Shown here piece after piece: positions 1-7,709 of a stretch of 64,000 bases of DNA. Both the position numbers and the translations under genes were made by a program. The notes under the pieces are model-generated. The model saw only the letters and a list, made by a program, of their open reading frames with translations, had not been told where the DNA came from and did not search any database. This DNA is from Cellulomonas sp. KRMCY2 (GTDB lineage Bacteria > Actinomycetota > Actinomycetes > Actinomycetales > Cellulomonadaceae), in NCBI RefSeq assembly GCF_000526515.1, contig NZ_JAGF01000001.1, positions 3,100,001 to 3,164,000 of the forward strand. Reading direction: 5' to 3'. Every line of letters begins with the position of its first letter. Positions within the stretch are counted from its first letter, which is position 1.

Positions 1-1
1 C

Positions 2-439
2 GTCTTCAGCAGGGACCAGGTGGACCGGTGGTGCGCCGGGGTCTCCGCGCGGGAAGACCGGCTCGACCTGGCCATCACGCACGGCACCGACGAGTACCTC
101 GGCGAGATCGTGCTCAACGAGATGGATGCGTACGCCCGCAGCGCGAACCTGCGCCTGGTGCTGCGACCGGGACAGCGGGGCCGGGGCTTCGGCGGTGAGG
201 CGATCTCGCTCGTCCTGGGTCATGCCTTCGCCGAGCCCCCCGAAGGTCTCGGGCTGCACCGGGTGTCCCTCGACGTCCTGAGCATCAACCCCCGTGCCCG
301 GATGCTCTACGAGAGCCTCGGCTTCGTGGTCGAGGGCCGGCTCCGCGAGAGCCACCGCGACGGCGACTTCTGGTGCGACAGCATCGTCATGGCCGTCCTC
401 GAGGACGACTTCCGTGCGGCCCAGGCCACCTCCGCGTGA
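2..439 (+). CDS. GNAT family N-acetyltransferase, 5' end missing
   Basis: The frame is open from the first base of the window, so the true start lies upstream; the GTG at 20 is only the first possible start inside the window. The visible 145 residues contain a GNAT acetyl-CoA-binding loop (GQRGRGFGGEA) and the C-terminal NPRARMLYESLGF signature typical of RimJ/RimL-like acetyltransferases, which transfer acetyl from acetyl-CoA to an amine. The substrate cannot be deduced. Its stop overlaps the GTG start of the next gene (GTGA), so the two are probably cotranscribed. Confidence 0.85.
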   Translation, partial: VFSRDQVDRWCAGVSAREDRLDLAITHGTDEYLGEIVLNEMDAYARSANLRLVLRPGQRGRGFGGEAISLVLGHAFAEPPEGLGLHRVSLDVLSINPRARMLYESLGFVVEGRLRESHRDGDFWCDSIVMAVLEDDFRAAQATSA

Positions 440-1407
440 GCGCCGGAGGCCCGGCTCGGCTGACGGTGACCCTTGCCCATGCCGACCTGCTCGAGGCCGT
501 CGGCCACCGGCTCGCCGGCCAGGGCGACCAGGCGGCGGTCCGGCTCGTGCCCTGGGACATGCGCGGACCGCTGCCGGGCGGGACCGACCCGGCGGAGGTC
601 GACGTCGTCGTCGTCCCGAACTACTTCGTCACTCCCGATGGGCTGCGCCGCCTGCGTGACCTGCCGAACCTGCGCGTGATCCAGCTGCCCAGCGCGGGCT
701 ACGAGCACGCCGTGGCGTACGTCCCGGCCGGGGTCACGCTGTGCAACGGGCGCGGGGTGCACGATGCCGGGACCGCGGAGCTCGCCGTGGCACTGACGCT
801 CGCCTCCCAGCGCGGGGTCGACGACGCGGTCCGGGCCATGGCGCAGGGCCGGTGGGCGCCGGTGCACCGGTCGTCGCTCGCCGACCGTCGGGTCATGGTG
901 CTGGGCGCCGGGTCGATCGGCGGGGCGATCGCCCGACGGCTCGAGGCGTTCGAGGTCGACGTCGTCCTGGTCGGCCGAAAGGCCCGCGACGAGGCGATCG
1001 GCCACGTGCACGGACGTGACGAGCTCGCCACCTTGGTGCCCACGGTCGACGTCGTCATCGTGATCGTGCCGCTCTCGCCGGAGACCGCCGGCCTCGTCGA
1101 CGTGGAGTTCCTGGCGCGGATGCGCGACGGCGCCCTGCTGGTCAACGTCGCCCGCGGCAAGATCGTCGACACCGCGGCCCTGCTGGCCGAGGTGCGGTCC
1201 GGGCGGCTGCGCGCCGCGCTCGACGTCACCGACCCCGAGCCGCTGCCCGCCGACCATCCGCTGTGGCGGGCACCCGGTGTGATCATCACGCCGCACGTGG
1301 GCGGCTTCACCGACGCGACCACACCGCGGCTGGTCGGCCTGGTGCTCCGTCAGATCGGGCACCTGCTCGCCGGACGCGAGCCGGTCAACGTCGTCCTGCG
1401 GGCCTGA
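436..1407 (+). CDS. D-isomer specific 2-hydroxyacid dehydrogenase
   Basis: A 323-residue NAD(P)-dependent oxidoreductase of the D-2-hydroxyacid dehydrogenase family, which interconverts 2-oxoacids and D-2-hydroxyacids. It has the Rossmann glycine motif (LGAGSIGGAIARRL), the catalytic Arg in LLVNVARGKIVD, Glu in DVTDPEPLPADHPLW and His in ITPHVGG. I chose GTG at 436 because it overlaps the upstream TGA (GTGA) and leaves a normal short N-terminus; an in-frame upstream ATG would lie inside the acetyltransferase. The substrate is unknown. Imperfect tandem repeats follow the stop codon. Confidence 0.88.
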   Translation: MSAGGPARLTVTLAHADLLEAVGHRLAGQGDQAAVRLVPWDMRGPLPGGTDPAEVDVVVVPNYFVTPDGLRRLRDLPNLRVIQLPSAGYEHAVAYVPAGVTLCNGRGVHDAGTAELAVALTLASQRGVDDAVRAMAQGRWAPVHRSSLADRRVMVLGAGSIGGAIARRLEAFEVDVVLVGRKARDEAIGHVHGRDELATLVPTVDVVIVIVPLSPETAGLVDVEFLARMRDGALLVNVARGKIVDTAALLAEVRSGRLRAALDVTDPEPLPADHPLWRAPGVIITPHVGGFTDATTPRLVGLVLRQIGHLLAGREPVNVVLRA

Positions 1408-1488
1408 GGGTCCCGGCCCGACCTGCCGGGTCTGAGGGTTCGCTCTGACCGGCCGGGTCTGAGGGTCCCGCTCCGACCGGCCGGGTCA
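1401..1488. repeat. Imperfect 27-bp tandem repeat after a stop codon
   Basis: The 12-mer GGGTCTGAGGGT occurs at 1428-1439 and 1455-1466, 27 bp apart, inside a longer imperfect unit (CCGGCCGGGTCTGAGGGT-like), with a third degenerate copy running into the end of the LacI gene. Each copy carries a TGA, as does the true stop of the dehydrogenase just before it. Confidence 0.7.
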
Positions 1489-2490
1489 GATCGGCCGGCA
1501 GGACCGCCGCTCGACGAGCTCGGTGGGCAGGGTGATGTGGGTGCTGCCCTGCGTGGTCCCGTTCATCAGGCCGATCAGGAGCATGATCGCCTCCGAGCCC
1601 ATCTGGCGGATCGGCTGGTTGATCGTCGTCAGGGGCGGCCGGGTCAGTGCCGACTCGGGGACGTTGTCGAACCCGATGATCGACACGTCCTGCGGCACGG
1701 ACAGGCCGAGGGAGTACGCGACGTCCATGGTGCGGATCGCCGAGAGGTCGTTGGCCGCGAAGATCGCCGTCGGCCGCTCCCGCATGGTCAGCAGCTCGTG
1801 CGCGGGCTGGTCGGCGGTCTCCGGGCGGTAGCCGCCGACCCGCATCAGCGAGGGGTCGACAGCGATGCCGGCGTTGGCCAGCGCCTTGCGGTAGCCCTCC
1901 TCGCGCAGGCGGGCCGACTCGAGGTCCGACCGGCCGCCGAGGAAGCCGATCCGGCGGTGGCCGAGCGCCAGCAGGTGCTCGGTCGCCAGGACGGCGCCGC
2001 GCATGTTGTCCGAGTCGACCGTCGGGAGGCCGGTGGGGCCGGTGTGCGGGTCGACCGCGACCACCGGGATCCCGGGGTGCGCATCGACGACCGTCGGCGT
2101 GACGAGGATGGCGCCGTCGATCAGGGTGCCGCTGAGCCGGGAGAGGTAGCGCCGCTCCCAGCCCACGTTGCTGCCGTGCCGTCCGCCGCCGGAGTAGGCC
2201 AGGAGCTCGTAGCCCGTCCCGCCGACCGCTGCCGAGGTGCCCTTGAGCAGCTCGGTGCTGAACGGCTCGAACTCCGCGACGAGGATCCCGATCACGTTGG
2301 TGCGGTGGCTGCGCAGGCTGCGGGCGACCAGGCTCGACTCGTAGCCGAGCCTGTCGATGACCTCCTGGACCCTGACGGAGGTCGAGACGGCCACGCCGTA
2401 GCGGCCGTTCACCACCTTCGAGACGGTCGCCACGGAGACACCAGCGGTACGTGCCACATCGCTGATGGTCACTCTGCCCTGAGGTTCCAC
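1486..2490 (-). CDS. LacI family transcriptional regulator
   Basis: A 334-residue sugar-responsive DNA-binding repressor. The N-terminus holds the LacI helix-turn-helix (VTISDVARTAGVSVATVSKVVNG) followed by the hinge helix (GYESSLVARSLRS) and a periplasmic-binding-protein-like effector domain. It starts at a GTG preceded at 2498-2503 by TACGCT on the minus strand, 7 nt upstream, so its mRNA may be leaderless. It is divergent from the sugar ABC importer operon, and the shared 110-bp gap holds a palindromic operator candidate. It most likely represses that operon and itself until the transported sugar or a derivative binds; the sugar is unknown. Confidence 0.92.
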   Translation of the reverse strand: MEPQGRVTISDVARTAGVSVATVSKVVNGRYGVAVSTSVRVQEVIDRLGYESSLVARSLRSHRTNVIGILVAEFEPFSTELLKGTSAAVGGTGYELLAYSGGGRHGSNVGWERRYLSRLSGTLIDGAILVTPTVVDAHPGIPVVAVDPHTGPTGLPTVDSDNMRGAVLATEHLLALGHRRIGFLGGRSDLESARLREEGYRKALANAGIAVDPSLMRVGGYRPETADQPAHELLTMRERPTAIFAANDLSAIRTMDVAYSLGLSVPQDVSIIGFDNVPESALTRPPLTTINQPIRQMGSEAIMLLIGLMNGTTQGSTHITLPTELVERRSCRPI

Positions 2491-2510
2491 GCCTCGGAGC
2501 GTACCGTGTC

Positions 2511-2532
2511 GAAATCGATATCGAAAACGATT
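2511..2532. promoter_or_regulatory. Candidate LacI-family operator
   Basis: This AT-rich island in GC-rich DNA contains a perfect 10-bp palindrome, TCGATATCGA (2515-2524), overlapping an imperfect one, ATCG-AAAA-CGAT (2520-2531). It lies between the divergent LacI gene and the importer and abuts the importer -35 hexamer, as expected for the LacI operator. It does not resemble the CelR box TGGGAGCGCTCCCA. Confidence 0.6.
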
Positions 2533-2560
2533 GACACTCCCAATTTCAGCGTGCCAGACT
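2531..2560 (+). promoter_or_regulatory. Promoter of the sugar ABC importer operon
   Basis: A perfect -35 TTGACA at 2531-2536 is followed after 18 bp by CAGACT (2555-2560), a weak -10 hexamer. The -35 overlaps the right end of the operator candidate, so a bound repressor would block polymerase. The importer start lies 40 bp downstream with an AAGGAA ribosome binding site. Confidence 0.6.
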
Positions 2561-2600
2561 CGCCCCGTCCGAGCGTCGACGATGACTAAGGAACCGAATC

Positions 2601-3902
2601 ATGGCGAGATTCCGAGCGCGATCAGCCGTCGCGCTGATCGCGAGTGCTGCTCTCCTGGCCGCATGCAGCGGCGGCACCACCGACGAGTCGGCTGCCGAAG
2701 GCGACGGCGGCGAGGACGGCGGCGGCAGCGACGTCACCATCACCTGGTGGCACAACTCCAACACCGACCCCGGCATGGGGTACTACGCGGAGGTGGCCGA
2801 CAAGTTCGAGACCGACAACCCCGGCGTGACCATCGAGATCGAGGCCATGCCCCACGAGGACATGACCACCCAGCTGGAGGCCGCGTTCCAGTCCGGCAAC
2901 ATGCCCGACATCTACATGGAGCGTGGCGGTGGCGAGCTCCGTGCCCACGTCGCCGCGGGCCTGACCAAGGACATCTCCGAGGCGGCCGCCGAGACGATCG
3001 AGACCATCGGCGCGTCGGCCAACGGCTGGCAGGTCGACGGCAAGACCTACGGCCTGCCGTTCTCCCTGGGCGTCGTCGGCTTCTGGTACAACACCCAGAT
3101 CTGGGCGGACAACGGCCTCGAGGCGCCGGCCACGTGGGACGACTTCTACGCGGCGATCGAGACCCTCAAGGCGGCCGGCGTCGCGCCGCTGTCCGTGGGT
3201 GCGGCCTCGTCCTGGCCGCTGGCCCACTACTACTACTACTTCGCGCTGCGCGAGTGCTCGCAGGAGACCGTCGAGACCGGTCTGGCCGAGTTCGACTTCT
3301 CCGACGGGTGCTGGACCAAGGCTGCGGACGACCTGAAGGTGTTCGTCGACTCCGAGCCGTTCAACGACGGCTTCCTCGCGACCGTCGCCCAGGAGGGCCC
3401 GACCTCGGCGTCCGGCCTGCTGGCCAACGGCCAGGTGTCCGCGGAGATGCAGGGACACTGGGAGCCCGGCGTCATGCAGGGCCTCAACGACGGTGAGCCC
3501 GTCGAGAACATCGACTGGTTCCCGTTCCCCGCGATCGAGGGTGGCGAGGGTGACGCCGCAGCCGCCATCGGTGGCGGCGACGCCTGGGCCGCTTCGGCGG
3601 ACGCCCCGGACGAGGCGGTGGACTTCATGATCTACCTGCTCTCGGACGAGGTCCAGACCGGCTTCGCCGAGCTCAACATGGGCCTGCCGACCAACCCGAA
3701 CGCCACGGGTGCCGTCGCCGACATGACGCTGGCCTCGCTGCTCGAGTTCCGTGAGGCCTCGCCGTACATCCAGCTGTACTTCGACACGGCGCTCGGCACG
3801 AACGTCGGCAACGCCATGAACGCGGCGGTCGTCAACGTGTTCGCGGGGGCAGACCCGGCGAGCATCATTGCCGACACGCAGGCGGCAGCTGAGCTGGAGT
3901 GA
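2601..3902 (+). CDS. Sugar ABC transporter substrate-binding lipoprotein
   Basis: A 433-residue extracellular solute-binding protein of the carbohydrate (CUT1, MalE/UgpB-like) type. It starts with a signal peptide and lipobox LLAAC, with the lipidated cysteine at residue 22, so it is tethered outside the cytoplasmic membrane. An acidic Gly-rich linker follows, then DVTITWWHNSNTDPG, typical of cluster-1 binding proteins. AAGGAA 7 nt before the ATG sets the start. It captures a sugar or oligosaccharide and delivers it to the two permeases encoded next. The substrate cannot be read from the sequence. Confidence 0.93.
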   Translation: MARFRARSAVALIASAALLAACSGGTTDESAAEGDGGEDGGGSDVTITWWHNSNTDPGMGYYAEVADKFETDNPGVTIEIEAMPHEDMTTQLEAAFQSGNMPDIYMERGGGELRAHVAAGLTKDISEAAAETIETIGASANGWQVDGKTYGLPFSLGVVGFWYNTQIWADNGLEAPATWDDFYAAIETLKAAGVAPLSVGAASSWPLAHYYYYFALRECSQETVETGLAEFDFSDGCWTKAADDLKVFVDSEPFNDGFLATVAQEGPTSASGLLANGQVSAEMQGHWEPGVMQGLNDGEPVENIDWFPFPAIEGGEGDAAAAIGGGDAWAASADAPDEAVDFMIYLLSDEVQTGFAELNMGLPTNPNATGAVADMTLASLLEFREASPYIQLYFDTALGTNVGNAMNAAVVNVFAGADPASIIADTQAAAELE

Positions 3903-4951
3903 CAGAAGTGGCAGACGAAGCGCCCGCCCGTAGCGGCGGAACCGCCTCGACTGCGACGCCGATCCCGACCGAGGCCGCTGGCAGCGCTCATGCGCTGCCG
4001 GCGGCCCCGGCACGGGCGGGGCGGCGCGGGACGAGACCAGGCCTGCGCAAGGGCCTCGAGATTGCCTTCTTCGTGACGCCGGCCCTGGTGGTCTTCTTCG
4101 GGTTCGTCATCTGGCCCGTCGGCAAAGCGATCCAGTACTCGATGTACAACTGGAAGGGCTACGGCCCGATGGTCGACTTCGTCGGCCTGAAGAACTTCGT
4201 GTACGTCCTGGGAAGCGAGGTGTTCCAGGCAGCGCTCGTCCACAACCTGGTCATCATCGTCGCGTCCATCGTGATCCAGCTGCCGCTGGGTCTGGCGCTC
4301 GCGCTGCTGCTCAACCGCAAGATCCGGGGCCGGAACCTGCTCCGGACGATCGTCTTCGTGCCGTATGTGCTGGCCGAGGTCGTCGCGGGCGTCATCTGGC
4401 GTCAGATGCTGCAGGCCGACTACGGGCTGCTCGAGACGATCTTCAACTTCGTCGGGATCCCGACCCCTCAGCAGGGCTTCATCGGCGACCCGGACTTCGC
4501 CCTGGGCGCCGTCATGGTGGTGCTCACCTGGAAGTACCTCGGGCTCGCCGTGGTGCTCTTCCTCGCCGGTCTCTCCGGTGTTCCCGAGGAGCTCAACGAA
4601 GCGGCGCAGATCGACGGCGCCACCTGGTGGCAGATCCAGCGCGGCATCACGCTCCCGCTGCTGGGTCCCACGGTCCGCCTGTGGGGCTTCCTGTCCATGA
4701 TCGGTTCGATCCAGGTCTTCGACATGGTGTGGATCCTCACCCGCGGCGGCCCCGCCGAGTCGACGGCCACGATGGCCACGTTCCTGTATGGGTTCGGCGT
4801 CGACCGCAACCTCATCGGCGTCGCGTCCGCGGCCTCGGTCGTCCTGTTTGTCATCGCGCTCATCTTCGCCCTGACCTACCAGCGATTCATCCTGCGCAAC
4901 GACCTCCGGGGTACGGACCTCGCGGCGCCGGGCAAGGGGAGGAAGCGATGA
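3899..4951 (+). CDS. Sugar ABC transporter permease (MalF type)
   Basis: A 350-residue inner-membrane permease with about six membrane segments and the ATPase-contacting EAA loop ELNEAAQIDGATWWQIQ. The first 55 residues are a polar, low-complexity cytoplasmic extension before the first membrane helix. GTG at 3899 overlaps the stop of the binding-protein gene, and its own stop overlaps the next permease start (ATGA), so translation is probably coupled. The operon encodes no ATPase; in many actinobacteria such importers share a distant ATPase (MsiK type), and that is the likely arrangement here. Confidence 0.93.
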   Translation: MTEVADEAPARSGGTASTATPIPTEAAGSAHALPAAPARAGRRGTRPGLRKGLEIAFFVTPALVVFFGFVIWPVGKAIQYSMYNWKGYGPMVDFVGLKNFVYVLGSEVFQAALVHNLVIIVASIVIQLPLGLALALLLNRKIRGRNLLRTIVFVPYVLAEVVAGVIWRQMLQADYGLLETIFNFVGIPTPQQGFIGDPDFALGAVMVVLTWKYLGLAVVLFLAGLSGVPEELNEAAQIDGATWWQIQRGITLPLLGPTVRLWGFLSMIGSIQVFDMVWILTRGGPAESTATMATFLYGFGVDRNLIGVASAASVVLFVIALIFALTYQRFILRNDLRGTDLAAPGKGRKR

Positions 4952-5829
4952 GCACGTCCACGCTCGAGAAGCAGGCCGTGCGCACCAGGCGGCCACGCCG
5001 CACCGAGGGATCCCGCCGGAGCAACCTCTTCGTCTACGCGATCGCCGCCGTCGTGGTGGCCGTCACGCTCGGTCCGGTGCTCTACGGGGTCCTGTCCGGC
5101 TTCCGCACCAACACGGACCTGTCGCGCAACCCGTCGGGGTGGCCGGAGGTCTTCACGCTCGCCAACTACACGAACATCCTCACCGGTGACCGCTTCTGGG
5201 GTTACGCCTTCAACTCCACCATGATCGCCCTCATCACGACCGCGATCGTGGTGGTGACCGGGATCATGGCCGCGTACCCGCTGGCTCGCTATCAGTTCCG
5301 GCTCCGCGAACCGCTGTACATGGTCTTCGTCCTCGGCCTCCTCTTCCCGGTCGCCGTGGCGGTGATCCCCCTGTTCATCATGATCACGAACGACCTGGGC
5401 TGGGGCGACACGTGGTGGGGGGTGGCGCTCCCGCAGGCGGCGTTCGCCCTGCCGACGACGGTCATCATCATGCGACCGTTCCTCGCGGCGCTGCCCAAGG
5501 AGCTGGAGGAGGCGGCCCTCATCGACGGCGCCTCCCGCATCGGCTTCTTCTGGCGGATCCTGCTCCCGCTGTCGGGGCCGGGCATGGTCACCGTCGGCGT
5601 CCTGGCGTTCGTCGGTTCGTGGAACGCCTACCTGTTGCCGCTGCTGCTGCTGCGGGACGACACCATGAAGACCCTCCCGCTGGGCGTTGCCGACTTCTCC
5701 ACCCGCTACGCGAGCGACATGGTCGGCATCTTCGCCTACACCTCGCTGGCGATGATCCCGGCGCTGGTGTTCTTCCTCGCCCTGCAGAACCGGATCGTCA
5801 ACGGCCTGCAGGGCGCCGTGAAGGGCTGA
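4948..5829 (+). CDS. Sugar ABC transporter permease (MalG type)
   Basis: A 293-residue permease partner of the upstream MalF-like protein, with six predicted membrane helices and the EAA loop LEEAALIDGASRIGFFWRI. I start it at ATG 4948, which overlaps the upstream TGA and follows a GGGGAGGAAG ribosome binding site; longer in-frame starts would lie inside the preceding gene. It ends the operon and is followed by a strong hairpin. It forms the membrane channel of the CUT1 importer. Confidence 0.93.
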   Translation: MSTSTLEKQAVRTRRPRRTEGSRRSNLFVYAIAAVVVAVTLGPVLYGVLSGFRTNTDLSRNPSGWPEVFTLANYTNILTGDRFWGYAFNSTMIALITTAIVVVTGIMAAYPLARYQFRLREPLYMVFVLGLLFPVAVAVIPLFIMITNDLGWGDTWWGVALPQAAFALPTTVIIMRPFLAALPKELEEAALIDGASRIGFFWRILLPLSGPGMVTVGVLAFVGSWNAYLLPLLLLRDDTMKTLPLGVADFSTRYASDMVGIFAYTSLAMIPALVFFLALQNRIVNGLQGAVKG

Positions 5830-5884
5830 GCCCGGCGCGCGCGTCCCGCCGCCGCTGCTCGGGTCCCGCCGAGCACGGCGGATC

Positions 5885-5924
5885 CCGGCCGGTCGCTTCC
5901 CCCTGCGGGGGAGCGACCGGCCGG
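5885..5924. terminator. Bidirectional hairpin between convergent genes
   Basis: A perfect 13-bp stem, CCGGCCGGTCGCT pairing with AGCGACCGGCCGG, is extended by C/G pairs around a small loop. It lies between the end of the ABC importer operon and the end of the MerR gene. No T-run follows on either strand. Confidence 0.75.
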
Positions 5925-5946
5925 AGGTCCGTCAGGCGAGCACCCG

Positions 5947-6795
5947 TCAGGCCATCCGGGTCGAGGCGTGGTGCTCGATCGCGTCACGCAGGTACACCGC
6001 GAGTCCCGGCGCCACGGCGTCGTAGGTCGCCGCGAACCGCTCGTCGTCGACGTACATCTGCCCCAGCCCGCGGTAGGCCTCCGCGGTCGGCGTCCAGAAG
6101 ACGTCGATCTGCGCCCGGTGCCGGGCGACCATGTCCTGGACCCGGTCGTCGCTCACCGGCACGCCGTCGGCCATGAACGCGGCCAGCCCGGCGTTGACCG
6201 CGCGGCCCTCCTCGGCGAACGCGGCCTGCCCGTCTGGGCCGAGCCGCTCCCAGGCGCCGTTGCCGCGGTCGACGGCGTCGTCGCCCCAGCGGTCGCGCGC
6301 CTCGGCCTCGTACTGGCTGTTGTCGAACCCTGCGTAGAGGTCCTTCGCTGCCATGTCGTGCCCCCCTTCCAGGGACTCGATGGTGGAGGCGACGGTGGCC
6401 GCGAGCCGGTCGAACCGGTCCCGCTCGGCCACCAGGCGCTCGTGGTGCTCCCGGAGCAGCGCGACCCGGCGCGGGCCCGCGGACGGGCTCGACGCGGGTG
6501 ACCCGTTCCCCGAGCCGTCGAGGATCTCCGCGACGGTCGGCAGGTCGACGTCGAGCTCCCGCAGGACGAGGATCTGCTGCAGTCGCAACAGCTCGTCGTG
6601 CCCGTAGAGCCGACGCCCCCCTGCGGCCACGTCGACCGGAGCCAGGAGCCCGATCGCGTCGTAGTGCCGCAGGGTGCGTGAGGTGACACCGGAGAGCCGT
6701 GCGAGGTCCCCGATGGTCCAGGTCCGCCTGCCGGCGGGGGTGCAGGCAGGGCTGCCGGCCGGCCTGCCGGCAGGTGTCGGAACCTGCTGGGACAT
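5947..6795 (-). CDS. MerR family regulator with TipAS-like drug-binding domain
   Basis: A 282-residue TipA-type regulator. Residues ~25-95 form the MerR winged helix (WTIGDLARLSGVTSRTLRHY), followed by a linking coiled coil and, after an internal Met, a C-terminal TipAS domain (LYAGFDNSQYEAEARDRWG). In Streptomyces, TipAL binds thiopeptide antibiotics covalently through a Cys in this domain; here the TipAS part contains no cysteine, so covalent capture is not expected. I choose ATG 6795 because the minus strand carries a near-perfect ribosome binding site, GAGGTGAT, 4 nt upstream; the GTG at 6804 lies inside it. A MerR-type promoter lies upstream. Confidence 0.9.
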   Translation of the reverse strand: MSQQVPTPAGRPAGSPACTPAGRRTWTIGDLARLSGVTSRTLRHYDAIGLLAPVDVAAGGRRLYGHDELLRLQQILVLRELDVDLPTVAEILDGSGNGSPASSPSAGPRRVALLREHHERLVAERDRFDRLAATVASTIESLEGGHDMAAKDLYAGFDNSQYEAEARDRWGDDAVDRGNGAWERLGPDGQAAFAEEGRAVNAGLAAFMADGVPVSDDRVQDMVARHRAQIDVFWTPTAEAYRGLGQMYVDDERFAATYDAVAPGLAVYLRDAIEHHASTRMA

Positions 6796-6852
6796 CGGGA
6801 TCACCTCGGTCTCTCGCGCCTCCTGGCGGCGGTCTCTCCGCCGTCCCGGCCG

Positions 6853-6883
6853 ACTGTAGAAGTTGACGGTACGTCAACCGCAA
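6853..6883 (-). promoter_or_regulatory. MerR-type promoter with operator dyad in a 19-bp spacer
   Basis: On the minus strand TTGCGG and TACAGT are separated by exactly 19 bp, 2 bp longer than a normal promoter. The spacer is filled by the palindrome GTTGACG-TAC-CGTCAAC (6862-6878). This is the architecture MerR regulators need: the bound activator twists the over-long spacer. It drives the TipA-like gene, so autoactivation by ligand is predicted. Confidence 0.8.
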
Positions 6884-6934
6884 GCCCGATGGCGAGAACT
6901 GCCTGGCGGGTGTCGGCCCCCGGTGCGACAGTGT

Positions 6935-6990
6935 CCCGATGACAGACCGCGCCCCGATGACAGACGGTGTCCCGATGACAGACGGTGTCC
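6935..6990. repeat. 18-bp tandem repeat, three copies
   Basis: Units starting at 6935, 6953 and 6971 share CCCGATGACAGAC; the last two are identical over 18 bp and a partial fourth runs into the next gene start. Each copy contains an ATG in a different frame from the downstream coding sequence, which makes the start of the next gene ambiguous. Confidence 0.85.
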
Positions 6991-6991
6991 G

Positions 6992-7657
6992 ATGATCACG
7001 CTCGATGCCGCAACGATCAGCGCCCGGGTCGACGAGCGGCACTGGCGTGTCCTGCTCGACAAGATCCACGCCACCTTCCGCACCGGGACCTTCGTGCGGG
7101 GTCTGGAGCTGGTCGATCGGGTCGCCGAGGCGGCTGAGCGGGCCGGTCACCATCCCGACGTCGACCTGCGCTACCCGACCGTGCACCTGGTCCTGGTCTC
7201 GCACGAAGACGGCGGGATGACCGAGCGGGACGTCGCGCTCGCGGCGGAGATCACTGCGATCGCCGACGAGCTCGGCATCGAGGCCGACCCTGCGGCACCC
7301 ATGGCGCTCGAGATCGCGATCGACGCCCTGGACATCGCGTCGATCGCGCCGTTCTGGCACGCCGTCCTCGGGTACGAGGTCGAGCGGATCGATGCGGAGG
7401 ACCCCTCGCCGGCCCTGGTCGACCCCGGCGGCATCGGGCCGGCCGTGTGGTTCCAGCAGATGGATGTCCCGCGGCCGCAGCGCAACCGGATCCACCTGGA
7501 CGTGACCGTCCCGCACGACGTCGCGGTCGCGCGCGTAGCGGCCGCCATCGCCGCCGGCGGCCACCTCGTCAGCGACCGGCGCGCCCCGGCGTTCTGGGTC
7601 CTGGCAGACGCCGAGGGCAACGAGGCGTGCGTGTGCACCTGGCAGAGCAGGGGTTGA
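6992..7657 (+). CDS. Fusion of 4a-hydroxytetrahydrobiopterin dehydratase-like and glyoxalase/VOC domains
   Basis: A 221-residue two-domain protein. Residues ~1-95 resemble pterin-4a-carbinolamine dehydratase, with [20 protein letters not shown] and [15 protein letters not shown] matching the HHP...Y...V...GG(L/M)T..D pattern. Residues ~105-221 form a vicinal-oxygen-chelate (glyoxalase-like) domain ([14 protein letters not shown]). Such fusions occur in actinobacteria, but the reaction of the fused protein is not established. The start is uncertain: ATG 6992 lacks a good ribosome binding site, and an in-frame extension would read through the tandem repeat. Confidence 0.8.
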   Translation: MITLDAATISARVDERHWRVLLDKIHATFRTGTFVRGLELVDRVAEAAERAGHHPDVDLRYPTVHLVLVSHEDGGMTERDVALAAEITAIADELGIEADPAAPMALEIAIDALDIASIAPFWHAVLGYEVERIDAEDPSPALVDPGGIGPAVWFQQMDVPRPQRNRIHLDVTVPHDVAVARVAAAIAAGGHLVSDRRAPAFWVLADAEGNEACVCTWQSRG

Positions 7658-7709
7658 GGATCGGTGGGCGGCGGCCGTCCTGGAAGCCAGCCGTCCTAGA
7701 CTCCGGATC

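Noticed and set aside
2511-2532. CelR-type cellobiose operator
   Set aside because: The palindrome is AT-rich (TCGATATCGA) and does not match TGGGAGCGCTCCCA, so cellobiose control is not supported.
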